64,000 nucleotides of DNA. It comes from Symbiodinium natans. Lineage: Eukaryota; Sar; Dinophyceae; Suessiales; Symbiodiniaceae. The DNA lies in NCBI GenBank assembly GCA_905221605.1, contig CAJNDS010002374.1, forward strand, positions 248,001 to 312,000, given 5' to 3'. Position numbers and translations under genes: made by a program. Below are positions 44,478-53,649 of this stretch, piece by piece. The notes under the pieces are model-generated. The model had not been told where the DNA came from, did no database searches, and saw only the letters and a list, made by a program, of their open reading frames with translations. Numbering within the stretch: the first letter of the stretch is position 1; each line of letters begins with the position of its first letter.

Positions 44478-44846
44478 TTTAACTGCTACTGTCCTTGTTT
44501 TTGGTTTTGGTTTAATCGGTTTATCCTCTGTTTTACCATTACATTTATGTGAGTATCTTAATGTTTTTAGCGTCATCTCTGCTTGACATCCTTCACATTT
44601 GACCTTTTTATTTTTCATCCTATCTGTTTTGTTTTTAAATTGCTCGTCTTCTTTGGGCTCTTCTTTTGGTGTTTCTTCTGGTGCTTCTGCCTTAACCTCT
44701 TCTGGTTTAGCTTCTTCAACTTTTTCAGGGACTTCTTCATTATTGTTTTTGGGCTCTTCTTCAATAACTGTTTCAGGAGCTTCTGACATATATAATATTC
44801 TATATTTTTTCTATTTTTTAAGTAAATAGAAATAATATAGATAATT

Positions 44847-45392
44847 TTAAGAATTATTGATAGGTTCTTGTTGTTTCATCTGATTTAAATAGTTTTGGTG
44901 CTTTGGTGTTTTTAGGTGTCCTGGCATTGAATTTTTTTTTATCAGACAACCACATTCACAGGTAGTTTGCTCTTTGCGTCTCTCGCTTGATTGTAGCCAT
45001 TTCTCTTTGTTGTTCTGATAATATTGGTGTTTATTTTGCGATTGCCTTTCCTTATTCTCTTCATTCCATTGACTTTTGCTTCTACCTGCTACACATCTAT
45101 TGACACATTCATTTCTTTGAATGTAGTATCCCTCTCTTGCCTCTAATTCTGCCTTATCTTTACAGGGGTATTTCTCTATCTCTTCAATTTTGATATTATC
45201 AACACCAAATTCATCAAACATATCAAAAACAGTCATTTTTATAGTGCGTTTGCCAGAGCACCACATCTTATAAGAATAGCGGTGTTTTGCTATTCTGTTT
45301 GAAAGATTTTCAATTGTAGAACCAATGTAGCATTTGTTGTAGCCTACATCAACAAGTTTATAAATCTTACCCTTCATATACTTATTATCCAT
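44847..45392 (-). CDS. GIY-YIG homing-type endonuclease, 181 aa
   Basis: GIY-YIG enzymes cut one or both DNA strands, often to spread their own gene. The N terminus has GKIYKLVD and CYIGSTIENLSNRIAKHRY, with the catalytic Tyr pair and Arg. The catalytic Glu is probably in the EEIEKYPC/ELEAREGYYI stretch. Then follow VAGRSKSQW, a basic lysine/glutamine helix, and a C-terminal finger CECGCLIKKNSMPGHLKTPKH. It is most similar in layout to the gene at 54,708-55,328. It sits between the SINE-split gene and the penton gene and reads through intact. Confidence 0.9.
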   Translation of the reverse strand: MDNKYMKGKIYKLVDVGYNKCYIGSTIENLSNRIAKHRYSYKMWCSGKRTIKMTVFDMFDEFGVDNIKIEEIEKYPCKDKAELEAREGYYIQRNECVNRCVAGRSKSQWNEENKERQSQNKHQYYQNNKEKWLQSSERRKEQTTCECGCLIKKNSMPGHLKTPKHQNYLNQMKQQEPINNS

Positions 45393-45428
45393 AATATAAT
45401 ATATCCTTTTTCATCTTTATATGTCTTT

Positions 45429-46265
45429 TCACCCTCTGAAAAATGTTATTGTGAAACTTACATCTACATTGTTTAAATCTATTACTTGATTTAAATGGTC
45501 TGTCAATCTCCAATTCGTTCTACGAAGCAATTTGTTAGAACAGTCTATATAATCTTCGGCGCTTAATTCAGTGTCGTTAATAATACCTAAATAGGGAACA
45601 TTAACGGGAACTTTTTTAACTATGCTTGAATTACCTGCCACTGTTAATTGGTTGTAGTTGCTAATTTCATTACAATGTATGTATATGTTTTTTGCTGGTG
45701 TTAAATCTACAAAATTTGTTGTGTAAGGTGCTACATTCGTATAAGCATCAGCTGCTGGTGTTGTGTTACCTATAACTCTATTCATAGAGTTGAGACCGTT
45801 GATATTGACAGGGTCACTAAAACTACCAGCTAATGGTGCTATTTCACCATCGGTTAGAACAACAAAAATAACAGTGGACTAATTAGATGAGAAAGTATAT
45901 TTGTTGGTTGAGGTGTTATAATGTATTGAATAAGTATTCGGACGGTCGTTAGTATTTACTAAAAGGTTAAGTGCTATTTGAATTGTTTGTGCTAAATCAA
46001 CTGATGTATAATTGCCTTCTGGAATTGTTATTTTCCGATAAGTTATACCTGCTATGACACCTGGGGGTATAACCTGATGCATAAAATATAAATTATTATT
46101 TGTGCTGTTTATTGAGTACCACGAATGAGGAATGCTGACCTCATGTATTTGACATAGCATATTGTCTTCAAGTTGAACTGTTTCAGGTAAATCAATGGTA
46201 AAATTAGATGAAGTGCCACTTACTTTATAATGACTATCAGTATATACCTTTTTGAACTTTAGCAT
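45429..46265 (-). CDS. putative penton/minor capsid protein with in-frame TAG
   Basis: Total open length is about 278 codons, near the usual size of Polinton-like penton proteins, which fold as a single jelly roll and fill the capsid vertices. The first part reads SHYKVSGTSSNFTIDLPETV, LCQIHEVSIPHSWYSIN and FMHQVIPPGVIAGITYRKI, a strand-rich pattern often seen in these proteins. A TAG at 45,879-45,881 stops the frame after codon 128. The same frame then continues without shift to TGA at 45,429 (for example TDGEIAPLAG and ELSAEDYIDCSNKLLRRT). So it is either a nonsense mutant or a recoded codon. The assignment rests on size, style and position and was not checked by homology. Confidence 0.65.
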
Positions 46266-46305
46266 TATTAATTAGTTGATAAAATAATTTATAAATTACC
46301 TTATA

Positions 46306-46950
46306 ATGCCTAAACATAAAAGAAGAAATGAGAGAATACTATATGAGCCACCGATTACAAGAAGCAAATTACATAATGAAGTTAGGGACGAGTTAGCCGG
46401 AACTGAAACATTCCTCACAGACACACAAGGACTTAAATTAGCATATGAAAATCCTGACGGAATATATCAAAATGGTTCTATTTTATATATAGCAGGAACT
46501 AAAGACCCCATTGATTTTTGGGACGATGTAAAGTTGCCATTCTATCAGACAAGGAACACCAAACGATACAAAGATGTTGATAAATTCATTAAAGACGGTG
46601 CTATTGAAATTGATGGTAAGAAGCATTACGGTATTTCGGACGTTATTTCACATTCATTAGGGTCGGCGATAAGCGCCCAAATAAATAATGATTATGGTAA
46701 TATCTTTCGTTCAAGGTCTTATGGTTCGCCTTTTGTTTCAAACCAGCGCCCAGAAGATGTAAAAACAAACCTTCGTTTGAGAAAAGCAGGAGACCCTGTG
46801 TCAATGTTTGATAGAGGAAGCATTACAATAAATAAAGGAACATTAGACCCTTTACAAAATCATTCATATCAAGACATAGGCAATGTCAGTAATAAAGCAG
46901 GGAATTTACCTATAACACGAGAAGAATTTATGGAACAATTTGAAACATAA
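46306..46950 (+). CDS. lipase-like alpha/beta-hydrolase, 214 aa
   Basis: The protein contains SILYIAGTKDPIDFWDDVKL (about residues 64-83) and GISDVISHSLGSAISAQI (about 108-125). The pentapeptide S-H-S-L-G resembles the nucleophile elbow G-H-S-L-G of class 3 lipases, with Ser replacing the first Gly, and the preceding GTxDxxD...D pattern is also seen in that family. A DAYG/Asp-His remainder of the triad is not obvious. A viral lipase could act on host membranes at entry or exit. It is divergently placed from the penton gene and is the first in a plus-strand run leading to the capsid gene. Confidence 0.6.
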   Translation: MPKHKRRNERILYEPPITRSKLHNEVRDELAGTETFLTDTQGLKLAYENPDGIYQNGSILYIAGTKDPIDFWDDVKLPFYQTRNTKRYKDVDKFIKDGAIEIDGKKHYGISDVISHSLGSAISAQINNDYGNIFRSRSYGSPFVSNQRPEDVKTNLRLRKAGDPVSMFDRGSITINKGTLDPLQNHSYQDIGNVSNKAGNLPITREEFMEQFET

Positions 46951-46986
46951 TTAAAGAAAAGACAGTATAATAAAGTATTATACAGT

Positions 46987-47739
46987 ATGAAATATCAAGA
47001 TGGTAAAATTTATAAGATATTAAACAGTGAAACCGATGATGTTTATGTTGGTTCAACAACACAAAAACTGTCTAAACGAATGACAAACCATAGAACAAAA
47101 CTTAAATCTGGTAGAATATTAAAATTATATGAAAAAATGCGTGAAATAGGAGAGGAAAAATTTTATATTGAACTTATTGAAGAATACCCTTGCCAAAACT
47201 CGGAACAATTGCTGAAGCGGGAGGCTGAATGGATGAGAAAAATTGGAACACTTAATGAAAATGTCGCAGGAAGAACAAAGCAAGATTATAACGACGAGAA
47301 CCGAGAAAATAGAAATCATAAGGCAAAGGAGTATTATCAAGAAAACAAAGAACAAATACTACAACGACAAAGAGAACATTATAAAGAACATCAAGAACGG
47401 ATTAATGAGCGACATAGAAAATACAACGAAGAACATAAGGAAGAAATTAAAGCGTATCGTGACGCAAGAAAAGAAGAGAAAACAGAATACAACAAGTCAT
47501 ACTACAAAGGGAATAAGGAACAATCATACCAGAAGCATAAAGAGTGGGTGGCACAGAACAAGGTTAAGATAGTTTGCGAAATTTGTAATCGTGAATACCC
47601 TAAATATGACAAAGCCCACCATATACAAAGAAAGTATCATTTAGATGCTTTAAATAATCTAAATAATAGTAATAATGTATCATTACAAAGCGACAACATA
47701 CGAACAAATGGAGAAGAAACCAAAGGAGAAGAAGTTTAA
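46987..47739 (+). CDS. GIY-YIG homing-type endonuclease, 250 aa
   Basis: The N-terminal catalytic part is GKIYKILNSETDDVYVGSTT then KLSKRMTNHRTKL, with the Tyr-Tyr pair and Arg. The Glu is in EEYPCQNSEQLLKREAEWM. The middle is a long basic helix with repeated NKEQ, EEHKEE and YYKGNKEQ elements. The C-terminal finger is CEICNREYPKYDKAHHIQRK then YHLDAL. It is inserted between the lipase-like gene and the major capsid gene, the kind of spot homing genes choose. Confidence 0.9.
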   Translation: MKYQDGKIYKILNSETDDVYVGSTTQKLSKRMTNHRTKLKSGRILKLYEKMREIGEEKFYIELIEEYPCQNSEQLLKREAEWMRKIGTLNENVAGRTKQDYNDENRENRNHKAKEYYQENKEQILQRQREHYKEHQERINERHRKYNEEHKEEIKAYRDARKEEKTEYNKSYYKGNKEQSYQKHKEWVAQNKVKIVCEICNREYPKYDKAHHIQRKYHLDALNNLNNSNNVSLQSDNIRTNGEETKGEEV

Positions 47740-47887
47740 ACAAAATGCTTATGAAGAGATACGAAAATTAGTAGAAGATAATGAAGGAAATGATATAGTT
47801 AAAGAGGTGAAAGGTAAGAAGAAAAACAATACTAAAGAAAATTCATATAATTTTAAATTATTTGATTAAATATAATTTAACAATTAT

Positions 47888-47925
47888 ATTTAAGTAAATT
47901 TTTTCTATACTAATTTATATAAGAG
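47888..47925 (+). promoter_or_regulatory. putative capsid-gene promoter
   Basis: ATATTTAAGTA (47,886-47,896), a T run with CTATA, then TTTATATAAGAG immediately before the ATG at 47,926. A very similar arrangement (ATATTTAAGTAGTATTTTATA, 54,027-54,047) stands before the structured block at 54,050. The shared pattern suggests one class of promoter, perhaps late. Confidence 0.45.
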
Positions 47926-49359
47926 ATGGAGACGTTCAGTCCAGAAGATATTCTCATTGACAACCTCTCATTTAAATTAAACAAAGGTTCAAGTTATATT
48001 ACTGATAGAAGAAGTGTTACATTTTGGCCTTCTGGTTCAAATATCTATAAACCTACAAGCGGTAACCGTGTATTGAAATTTTCATTAAACGCTGAAGATA
48101 ATGCTTGGTTAGACCCCCAAAGTGTAAGAATATTTTTTACATTACAAAACCTTGACCCTGGAACATTTAATAACAAACTCCGTCCTTTATCACCGCCTTA
48201 TTGTTTTTTCCGAAGAATGCGAATTATTGCTGGTAATCAAGTTGTAGAAGATTTTGATAATTATAACCGTGTTCATCATATGTTTTCTAAGATGATGTCG
48301 CAAGGGGCACGAAAAGACGAAGCAAATGAAGGTTTCGGATATAGATATGATGATGAAATTAAAACTCTCGTTAATGACAATGATACAAGATTAAAGTATG
48401 AAGTAAATGGTTTAACTTGTCAAGGCTTTAAGGATAAAATGATTGTTGGTTTCAAGCCTCTATGTGGTTTATTCAGTCAATTTAAATATTTACCTTTAAA
48501 GTATATGGGAAATTTAACAATTGAGTTAGAATTGGTGACTAATGCTACTGATTGTGTAATTGATCCTGAAGATGTTACAACGGCGGACGCTGTAGGAAAT
48601 AGGTTTGTAACTGATGTTAATCCTGCCACAGAAGCAGACGCTGAATTTAGAAATACAAGCGTTGGTTGGGAAATTAATAATGCTCGTGTTGTTTGTGATG
48701 TCTGCACCCTTGATAATAATTTAAATAATGAATATGTCAAACATCTTTTAGAAGGAAAAGGTCTACCCATTACTTATACTACTTATATTACTCAATCTCA
48801 ATCAGTAAAAGGCACAACTGATATTAATGTTCAAGTCATCCGTTCAGTATCAAAATTAGTTGCATCATTCATTACATTTTACAAAGAAGGAGACCCAAGT
48901 ACCGGTTATGAATACTGTGACAAAGAATTTTGTCGTTTCTATCACCCACAACAACAATCAGACGAACAAACTGAAGGAATTTATGATAATAATTTTGATT
49001 TACAAATGCAAATACAACTGGGTTCTAAACTATATGCAGAGTATCCGATTTCATCACTTCAAGAATGCTATTATCACCTAAGAAAGGCATTAAATCTTCC
49101 AATGTTTCATCAACATTCATTGTCAATTGATTTCAGACAATATCGTGACCGTCAATTTGTATTTGCCTTTTCTTTTGAAAAAGTGCCAGACAGTTCATAT
49201 ACAGGAATTAATACACGCGCCGGACAACAGATGTTAGTAAAAGTTAAACCTGCAAATGCTTCAATAACAACTACAGCTATGCCTGACAATATTTATATTA
49301 CTCTATTATCGGAGCAGGTGCTTGAAATAAAAGACCTTGGTTTAAAGGTGTATGATTAA
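47926..49359 (+). CDS. putative major capsid protein, double-jelly-roll type
   Basis: The 477-aa length, the position beside penton, fibre and ATPase genes, and the sequence style suggest the DJR major capsid protein that builds the icosahedral shell as trimers. Typical stretches are SVTFWPSGSNIYKP, RVLKFSLNAEDNAWLDP, RPLSPPYCFFRRMRIIAGNQ with VVEDFDNYNRVHHMF (about residues 88-120), KYLPLKYMGNLTIELELV (about 190-205), and a C-terminal HSLSIDFRQYRDRQFVFAFS. Proline-rich turns and alternating hydrophobic strands are frequent, and there is no signal peptide. The gene is intact, ends in TAA and is followed by a 15-bp-stem hairpin. A fold prediction would be decisive. Confidence 0.8.
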   Translation: METFSPEDILIDNLSFKLNKGSSYITDRRSVTFWPSGSNIYKPTSGNRVLKFSLNAEDNAWLDPQSVRIFFTLQNLDPGTFNNKLRPLSPPYCFFRRMRIIAGNQVVEDFDNYNRVHHMFSKMMSQGARKDEANEGFGYRYDDEIKTLVNDNDTRLKYEVNGLTCQGFKDKMIVGFKPLCGLFSQFKYLPLKYMGNLTIELELVTNATDCVIDPEDVTTADAVGNRFVTDVNPATEADAEFRNTSVGWEINNARVVCDVCTLDNNLNNEYVKHLLEGKGLPITYTTYITQSQSVKGTTDINVQVIRSVSKLVASFITFYKEGDPSTGYEYCDKEFCRFYHPQQQSDEQTEGIYDNNFDLQMQIQLGSKLYAEYPISSLQECYYHLRKALNLPMFHQHSLSIDFRQYRDRQFVFAFSFEKVPDSSYTGINTRAGQQMLVKVKPANASITTTAMPDNIYITLLSEQVLEIKDLGLKVYD

Positions 49360-49372
49360 AAAAGAATGAAAT

Positions 49373-49408
49373 AATATTAATAAAATAAATATCTATTTTA
49401 TTAATATT
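49373..49408. terminator. AT-rich hairpin, 15-bp stem, after the capsid gene
   Basis: AATATTAATAAAATA (49,373-49,387) pairs perfectly with TATTTTATTAATATT (49,394-49,408) across a 6-base loop. It lies 14 bases after the capsid stop and 6 bases before the fibre ATG, so it could end one transcript and mark the next. Confidence 0.6.
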
Positions 49409-49413
49409 AAGGA

Positions 49414-51765
49414 ATGCCTTTGACACTCAATAATACAAACACATTAACAGCAGATTATATTGTTGTAAGTGGAACAGATTTAAGCGACCTATACGCAACA
49501 AAAACAGAATTAGGAGACATCAACACGGCAAACTCTTCAAACATAGCAACAAACACAGCAGACATAGCAGTTTTAAACACAAAGCAACTACAAAACTTTC
49601 AGAATATTAGTTCTTTAACACATTTATTAGACACTGAATATCAAACAAATGCCACCTTAACGAGCACATTTTACAATAAAACAGAAATAGACACGACATT
49701 TACTAATTATTACACACAAACTCAAATAGAGACAAATTTATCAACAAATTACCAGACCAACACACAATTAGGAACAAATTATTATAATAAAACCGAGGTA
49801 GATGCCTTAGTAGGTGGCGGTGGTGGCTACACAGATACAGAAATTGATAATTTACTTGCTTTACGAGTTCCAGTAAGTGATTTTACCAATAGATTTAGCG
49901 CCAATCCTATTATTGATTGTTCCGCCCCTACCGTTATTCATAGCGGATTAACATTAAATAATTCAACTATTAATATTTCACCAGTAGCGGGATTATTATT
50001 TAGTAATCAAACAGGAGGAGGAGACAAAGTGTTAGCAGAATTTAAGAACGCTACGAGTTATATAACTTTACAAGGTGATAAGATATTTTGTAATAACACA
50101 TCAGACGATGCTATAAAACAATTAGACTTAACTAATAATAACGCAGGGTATAAAATGAGCGGTAAGATAGAAACACCAACAGGTGGGTTAGTTGTAGAAA
50201 ATACAGCAGATGCTAATTTATCATTTTCCGTTAGAAATACTGATAATTATATTACTTTTAATAACGATAATATTGATTGTTATAATTCAGTTGGCGATAC
50301 AGGTAGAATATTGAATTTAAATAATAATGCCGACCAGTATGTTAAAACACATTCGTTATTAGTAGATACAGGAGCAAATACATTAACAGGTGGATATACA
50401 TTAGATGTTGTAGATAGTGCTATTGTTAGACAAAATTTAAAAGTGGATGGTAATTTAGACTTATCAAATGATTTAAACTTTTATGGTGAAAATTATAATA
50501 TTTCTAATAATTCAGGACTTACATTTTATAAAGATACAACGGATGCTTCTAATGTTATGTGCGTGAAAAACGCACAAGGGTATTTGAAATTTATTTCGTT
50601 CGGTATTAATGCTTATAACACAAGCAATGACAGTTCTTCATTACTTTTATTAAATACTGCTAATGGCAACGGTGTATATTGTTTAAGTTTAGGTATTGGA
50701 GTTATTCAAGGTTCAAACAAACTAAATGTATCGGGTGGGAATAGTAATTTTGGTGGGACAGCATCGTTTCAAAGCACATCAACATTTAATAGCGATATTT
50801 ATGTAAATAATTCAGGTAGAATATTTCAAAGAGCGGACGCTAATAATTCATTAAATATAAGATCAACAGAAGAGATTAATTTTTCATTACAACCTAGAAC
50901 AGCCGACCCGACAACTGCTACTATTGCTTTGCAATTAAACGACACTAACGGAATTACATTAAACAGAGCAGTTACAAATAATTTAACTTTTAATAGTATT
51001 GGTAATATTGTTGGTGAGGCAGATGTTGTTAGTTGGGGACGTTTTATGTTTCAGAACAGTAGTGAATTAAAAGAAGTATTGGACACTCAATATAAATTAT
51101 ATATCAGAAATGGTGATACATTAGGAGAAATGAATTTAACAATAGGCTTGGAAAGTAGCACACCGGAAATACAATTAACTGATGGTAAAGTTACATTAGT
51201 CGGACAACTGGAAATTACAAATACTGATGTGTCAGGACAGCAAAGAGTATTAATTAATAACCCAGATGATGATGGATTTATTAGATTGAGTAATAATAAT
51301 TTGTCAAGATTAGATGCTACAAATACAGGAGTTGATGTATATGGTTTCTTTACTACAACGAATAACGCAGATATTGGAGGAAATTTAACATGTGTAGCCT
51401 TAACTGAAACATCAGACGCTAAATTGAAAGAGAACATTAAGGAGGTAAATACAAAGGAATGTTATAAGGCAGTTAAATATATTAAGCCTAAAACATATAA
51501 TTTCATCAAAGATGAAAGCAAAAAAAGTCATATTGGATTTGTAGCAGACGATATAAAAGATGCTAAAATGCCTCCTGAATGGGACAACATCATATATTAT
51601 AATGATGATGGTATGAAATTATTAGCATATAATAAAACAGCAGTCGTATTATGGGGTTGTGTGCAAGAATTACAAAAAGAAGTTGAAGATTTAAAGAAGG
51701 AAGTTAAGAAGTTAAAAGGAGAAGCTTCACCAAAGGCAAAGACAAAGCCAAAAACAAAAGCATAA
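49414..51765 (+). CDS. trimeric fibre/spike protein with S74 intramolecular chaperone
   Basis: This 783-aa protein is rich in Asn, Thr and Ser. Its N-terminal 130 residues have repeats of the type YYNKTEID, YYTQTQIETNLSTNYQT and YYNKTEVDALVGGGGG, which usually form a trimeric stalk. The middle is beta-strand rich with repeated segments such as LKVDGNLDLSNDLNFYG. The C terminus is a peptidase S74 domain: TSDAKLKENIKEVNTK starts the chaperone, with Ser and the Lys five residues later as the self-cleavage dyad, followed by a YIKPKTYNFIKDESKK stretch, HIGFVADDIKD and a coiled-coil end ELQKEVEDLKKEVKKLKG. S74 domains fold tailspikes and fibres of phages and some large DNA viruses and are then released. 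It probably mediates host attachment. Confidence 0.88.
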   Translation: MPLTLNNTNTLTADYIVVSGTDLSDLYATKTELGDINTANSSNIATNTADIAVLNTKQLQNFQNISSLTHLLDTEYQTNATLTSTFYNKTEIDTTFTNYYTQTQIETNLSTNYQTNTQLGTNYYNKTEVDALVGGGGGYTDTEIDNLLALRVPVSDFTNRFSANPIIDCSAPTVIHSGLTLNNSTINISPVAGLLFSNQTGGGDKVLAEFKNATSYITLQGDKIFCNNTSDDAIKQLDLTNNNAGYKMSGKIETPTGGLVVENTADANLSFSVRNTDNYITFNNDNIDCYNSVGDTGRILNLNNNADQYVKTHSLLVDTGANTLTGGYTLDVVDSAIVRQNLKVDGNLDLSNDLNFYGENYNISNNSGLTFYKDTTDASNVMCVKNAQGYLKFISFGINAYNTSNDSSSLLLLNTANGNGVYCLSLGIGVIQGSNKLNVSGGNSNFGGTASFQSTSTFNSDIYVNNSGRIFQRADANNSLNIRSTEEINFSLQPRTADPTTATIALQLNDTNGITLNRAVTNNLTFNSIGNIVGEADVVSWGRFMFQNSSELKEVLDTQYKLYIRNGDTLGEMNLTIGLESSTPEIQLTDGKVTLVGQLEITNTDVSGQQRVLINNPDDDGFIRLSNNNLSRLDATNTGVDVYGFFTTTNNADIGGNLTCVALTETSDAKLKENIKEVNTKECYKAVKYIKPKTYNFIKDESKKSHIGFVADDIKDAKMPPEWDNIIYYNDDGMKLLAYNKTAVVLWGCVQELQKEVEDLKKEVKKLKGEASPKAKTKPKTKA

Positions 51766-51789
51766 AATTAAGTTCTAAAATAATATATA

Positions 51790-51999
51790 ATGCCTAATCT
51801 TGATGAAACAATTGAGAAGAAATTAGACGAGCAACTACAAAAGATAAAGGGAGACTTAATAATTTTTAACACAATTCAAGAATTAACTGAGAAGATACAA
51901 AAGTTAGAGGGCGAGATAGAAAAGTTAAAGAGCAAAAGCAAATGTAGCAACAGTGGCAAGTGTATGCCATGTAATTTATGTTCGTTCAGTCTGTTCTGA
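51790..51999 (+). CDS. small coiled-coil protein with Cys-rich tail, 69 aa
   Basis: No family recognised. Residues 1-50 form a heptad helix (KKLDEQLQKIKGD, ELTEKIQKLEGEIEKLKSK) and the tail CSNSGKCMPCNLCSF has four cysteines. It is 24 bases after the fibre gene and ends at TGA inside the hairpin at 51,999-52,032. It could be a fibre partner or small virion protein. Confidence 0.6.
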   Translation: MPNLDETIEKKLDEQLQKIKGDLIIFNTIQELTEKIQKLEGEIEKLKSKSKCSNSGKCMPCNLCSFSLF

Positions 52000-52032
52000 T
52001 TAATAATATTATGATTATATAATATTATTAAT
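51999..52032. terminator. bidirectional AT-rich hairpin, 13-bp stem
   Basis: ATTAATAATATTA (51,999-52,011) pairs with TAATATTATTAAT (52,020-52,032). It fills the space between two convergent genes and overlaps both stop codons (TGA ending at 51,999 and TAA at 52,028-52,030). A two-way 3'-end signal is the simplest reading. Confidence 0.6.
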
Positions 52033-52627
52033 CTTCTCGTTCTAACGACTTTAAATATTCTTGGTGTTTGTTGCTTCGCATATGTTCTTGCTTATGACAG
52101 TTTGTATATCTACCACCACATTCACACTCAAATTTCAACCCTTTTTGTATTTTCAGGTAGTCCTTGTTTATTTCACGATATGTTCTACTTATTTCTTGTC
52201 TGTGCTCCTTCTTATTTTCGCGATATGCTTTGTCATATTCTTTCTTTTCTTCTTTATGAGTTTCCCTAAACTCTCTGCCTACTTTATCTGCTTCCTCTTT
52301 GCTTCTGAAGGCACGTACCATATTTAAATCTGCTTGTAATTGTTCAGTAATTTCTCGTTCCCTTCTTCTGGCTTCTAATGAATTAGCGACGCCTTCAGTG
52401 CTTATTAATAACATATCCCAATTATCCCATCCTCCATTTTCTCTAATTCGTTTATATAGTTCAAGGTTGTGATGCTTCAAGTTAGGATTATTACAGGCTT
52501 GTTTGTGTGAATGCTTCCTTTTTGTAAAATCTGTTGTATGACCAACATAAGTATGACTGATGGATAAATCTTTACATACGATTTTGTAAAAATGAGTTTT
52601 GCCATAATCTATTGCTTTCCGTGGCAT
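52028..52627 (-). CDS. GIY-YIG homing-type endonuclease, 199 aa
   Basis: The catalytic part differs from the other three: HFYKIVCKDLSISHTYVGHT, then TDFTKRKHSHKQAC and WDNWDMLLIS. The Glu-bearing region has ANSLEARRREREITEQLQAD. A basic helix with KEEKKEYDKAYRENKKEHRQ follows, then a finger CECGGRYTNCHKQEHMRSNK. It lies between the coiled-coil gene and the packaging ATPase and reads intact. Confidence 0.88.
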   Translation of the reverse strand: MPRKAIDYGKTHFYKIVCKDLSISHTYVGHTTDFTKRKHSHKQACNNPNLKHHNLELYKRIRENGGWDNWDMLLISTEGVANSLEARRREREITEQLQADLNMVRAFRSKEEADKVGREFRETHKEEKKEYDKAYRENKKEHRQEISRTYREINKDYLKIQKGLKFECECGGRYTNCHKQEHMRSNKHQEYLKSLERED

Positions 52628-52659
52628 TGTACTATAATATCTTATAAAATGCTATTTCT

Positions 52660-53463
52660 TTAAATGTCTTCATCATCAATCACTAATTTAGCATCAAACC
52701 TTTTGTAAAACATATCATTCACATCTGTCTTCATCAAATTTACATATAAAAAACTGTATGGTTCTTCTGTGGCAAGGTTATATATTTCAAGCAATAACCG
52801 TTTTGCTTCTGTTAAGTTTTTAGTATCTGCTACGGTTGATTTTTTAATTAACACGGCGCTTAACTCTTCAACCATTGTCTCTATTTCTTTGTAGTTTCTT
52901 AACCTGAAGAAGAATAACTGACGACTATTAACACGAATGATAGGACTTAACGCGTTAAACTTTTGCGTGGCAGTTATTATATTGCAACCTTTATGTCTCC
53001 CTCTCACATACAGCTGATTTAGAAGAGGTGAGTTTCTTGAGAAAGCCTTACTGTCGGCAAAGTCATCAACAATAATGAGTATTGAAAATAGTTTCCTGTG
53101 GTTGTTCTTCTTCTGATATTCTATTTCTTTGTGCTGTTGCTTTATGACCTTCTCTAATTCTTCTGGTATGTATTCATCAAAGAGACACTTCTCTTTTTCC
53201 AAATCAACCTTCAGCTCGTCTTGAATGTATTTTTTAACAGGTAACCAATTACTATCAACCGAGATTGAAGGAGACCAGATATATATCCTTTCAAAGACGT
53301 CTCTATAAATATCTAGTATCATTGACTGTAATAATATTCCTTTTCCAGAACCGCTAGGACCTGTTATTATTTGTGAAAAAGGTAATCTAGGAGCTACTTC
53401 GTATTTAGACTGTTTGAAGTCGTATTCCTTGACATTGATAGGTTTAACTATGGGAGTAATCAT
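52660..53463 (-). CDS. A32-like genome-packaging ATPase
   Basis: This FtsK/HerA-type motor should pump the viral DNA into the preformed capsid. The Walker A motif is ITGPSGSGKGILLQSM (about residues 34-49). The Walker B motif is SILIIVDDFAD (about 127-137), followed by SPLLNQLYVRGRHKGCNI and TATQKFNALSPIIRVNSRQ, the sensor region typical of A32-like ATPases. The length of 267 aa is usual for Polintons and virophages. The gene is intact with a TAA stop, and is divergent from the small genes that start at 53,504. Confidence 0.92.
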   Translation of the reverse strand: MITPIVKPINVKEYDFKQSKYEVAPRLPFSQIITGPSGSGKGILLQSMILDIYRDVFERIYIWSPSISVDSNWLPVKKYIQDELKVDLEKEKCLFDEYIPEELEKVIKQQHKEIEYQKKNNHRKLFSILIIVDDFADSKAFSRNSPLLNQLYVRGRHKGCNIITATQKFNALSPIIRVNSRQLFFFRLRNYKEIETMVEELSAVLIKKSTVADTKNLTEAKRLLLEIYNLATEEPYSFLYVNLMKTDVNDMFYKRFDAKLVIDDEDI

Positions 53464-53503
53464 TATTATAAATACATAGAGATTATTATATCGTTATTAA
53501 TAT

Positions 53504-53644
53504 ATGAAGGGTTATATTGATGTGATAGATGAGCTGGAGAAGATAGAGGAAATAGTCGCCCCGCCTAAATATAAACGATGTTGCTACAATTTGTTAGAGT
53601 TGATAAAATCTCTTATTATGTTTATTAAAATAAAATCTAGATAA
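53504..53644 (+). CDS. small ORF, 46 aa
   Basis: The frame runs from ATG at 53,504 to TAA at 53,642-53,644, beginning MKGYIDVIDELEKIEEI and ending with a hydrophobic-basic helix (NLLELIKSLIMFIKIKSR). It lies in the divergent gap to the ATPase, 5 bases before the next ATG. The length of the amphipathic tail suggests membrane contact. No family recognised. Confidence 0.45.
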   Translation: MKGYIDVIDELEKIEEIVAPPKYKRCCYNLLELIKSLIMFIKIKSR

Positions 53645-53649
53645 TGTAA

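Larger units (their letters stand above)
43912..44789 (-). pseudogene. Lys/Glu-rich gene split by a 302-bp insertion
   Basis: The intact 5' part (44,478-44,789) starts MSEAPETVIEEEPKNNNEE and includes CEGCQAEMTLKTLRYSHKC, a zinc-finger-like segment. Beyond the insertion the same protein style resumes (QVIKTIPPTKVKEPKQTTEV). It then needs a one-base frame change near 44,052-44,060 to continue into MEEAPRQLTARELLEASYNE and end at 43,912. So there are two lesions: the insertion and a frameshift. The original product would have been about 190 aa and unknown in function. The reading frame that runs into the insertion adds a meaningless HTHTHT tail. Confidence 0.75.
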
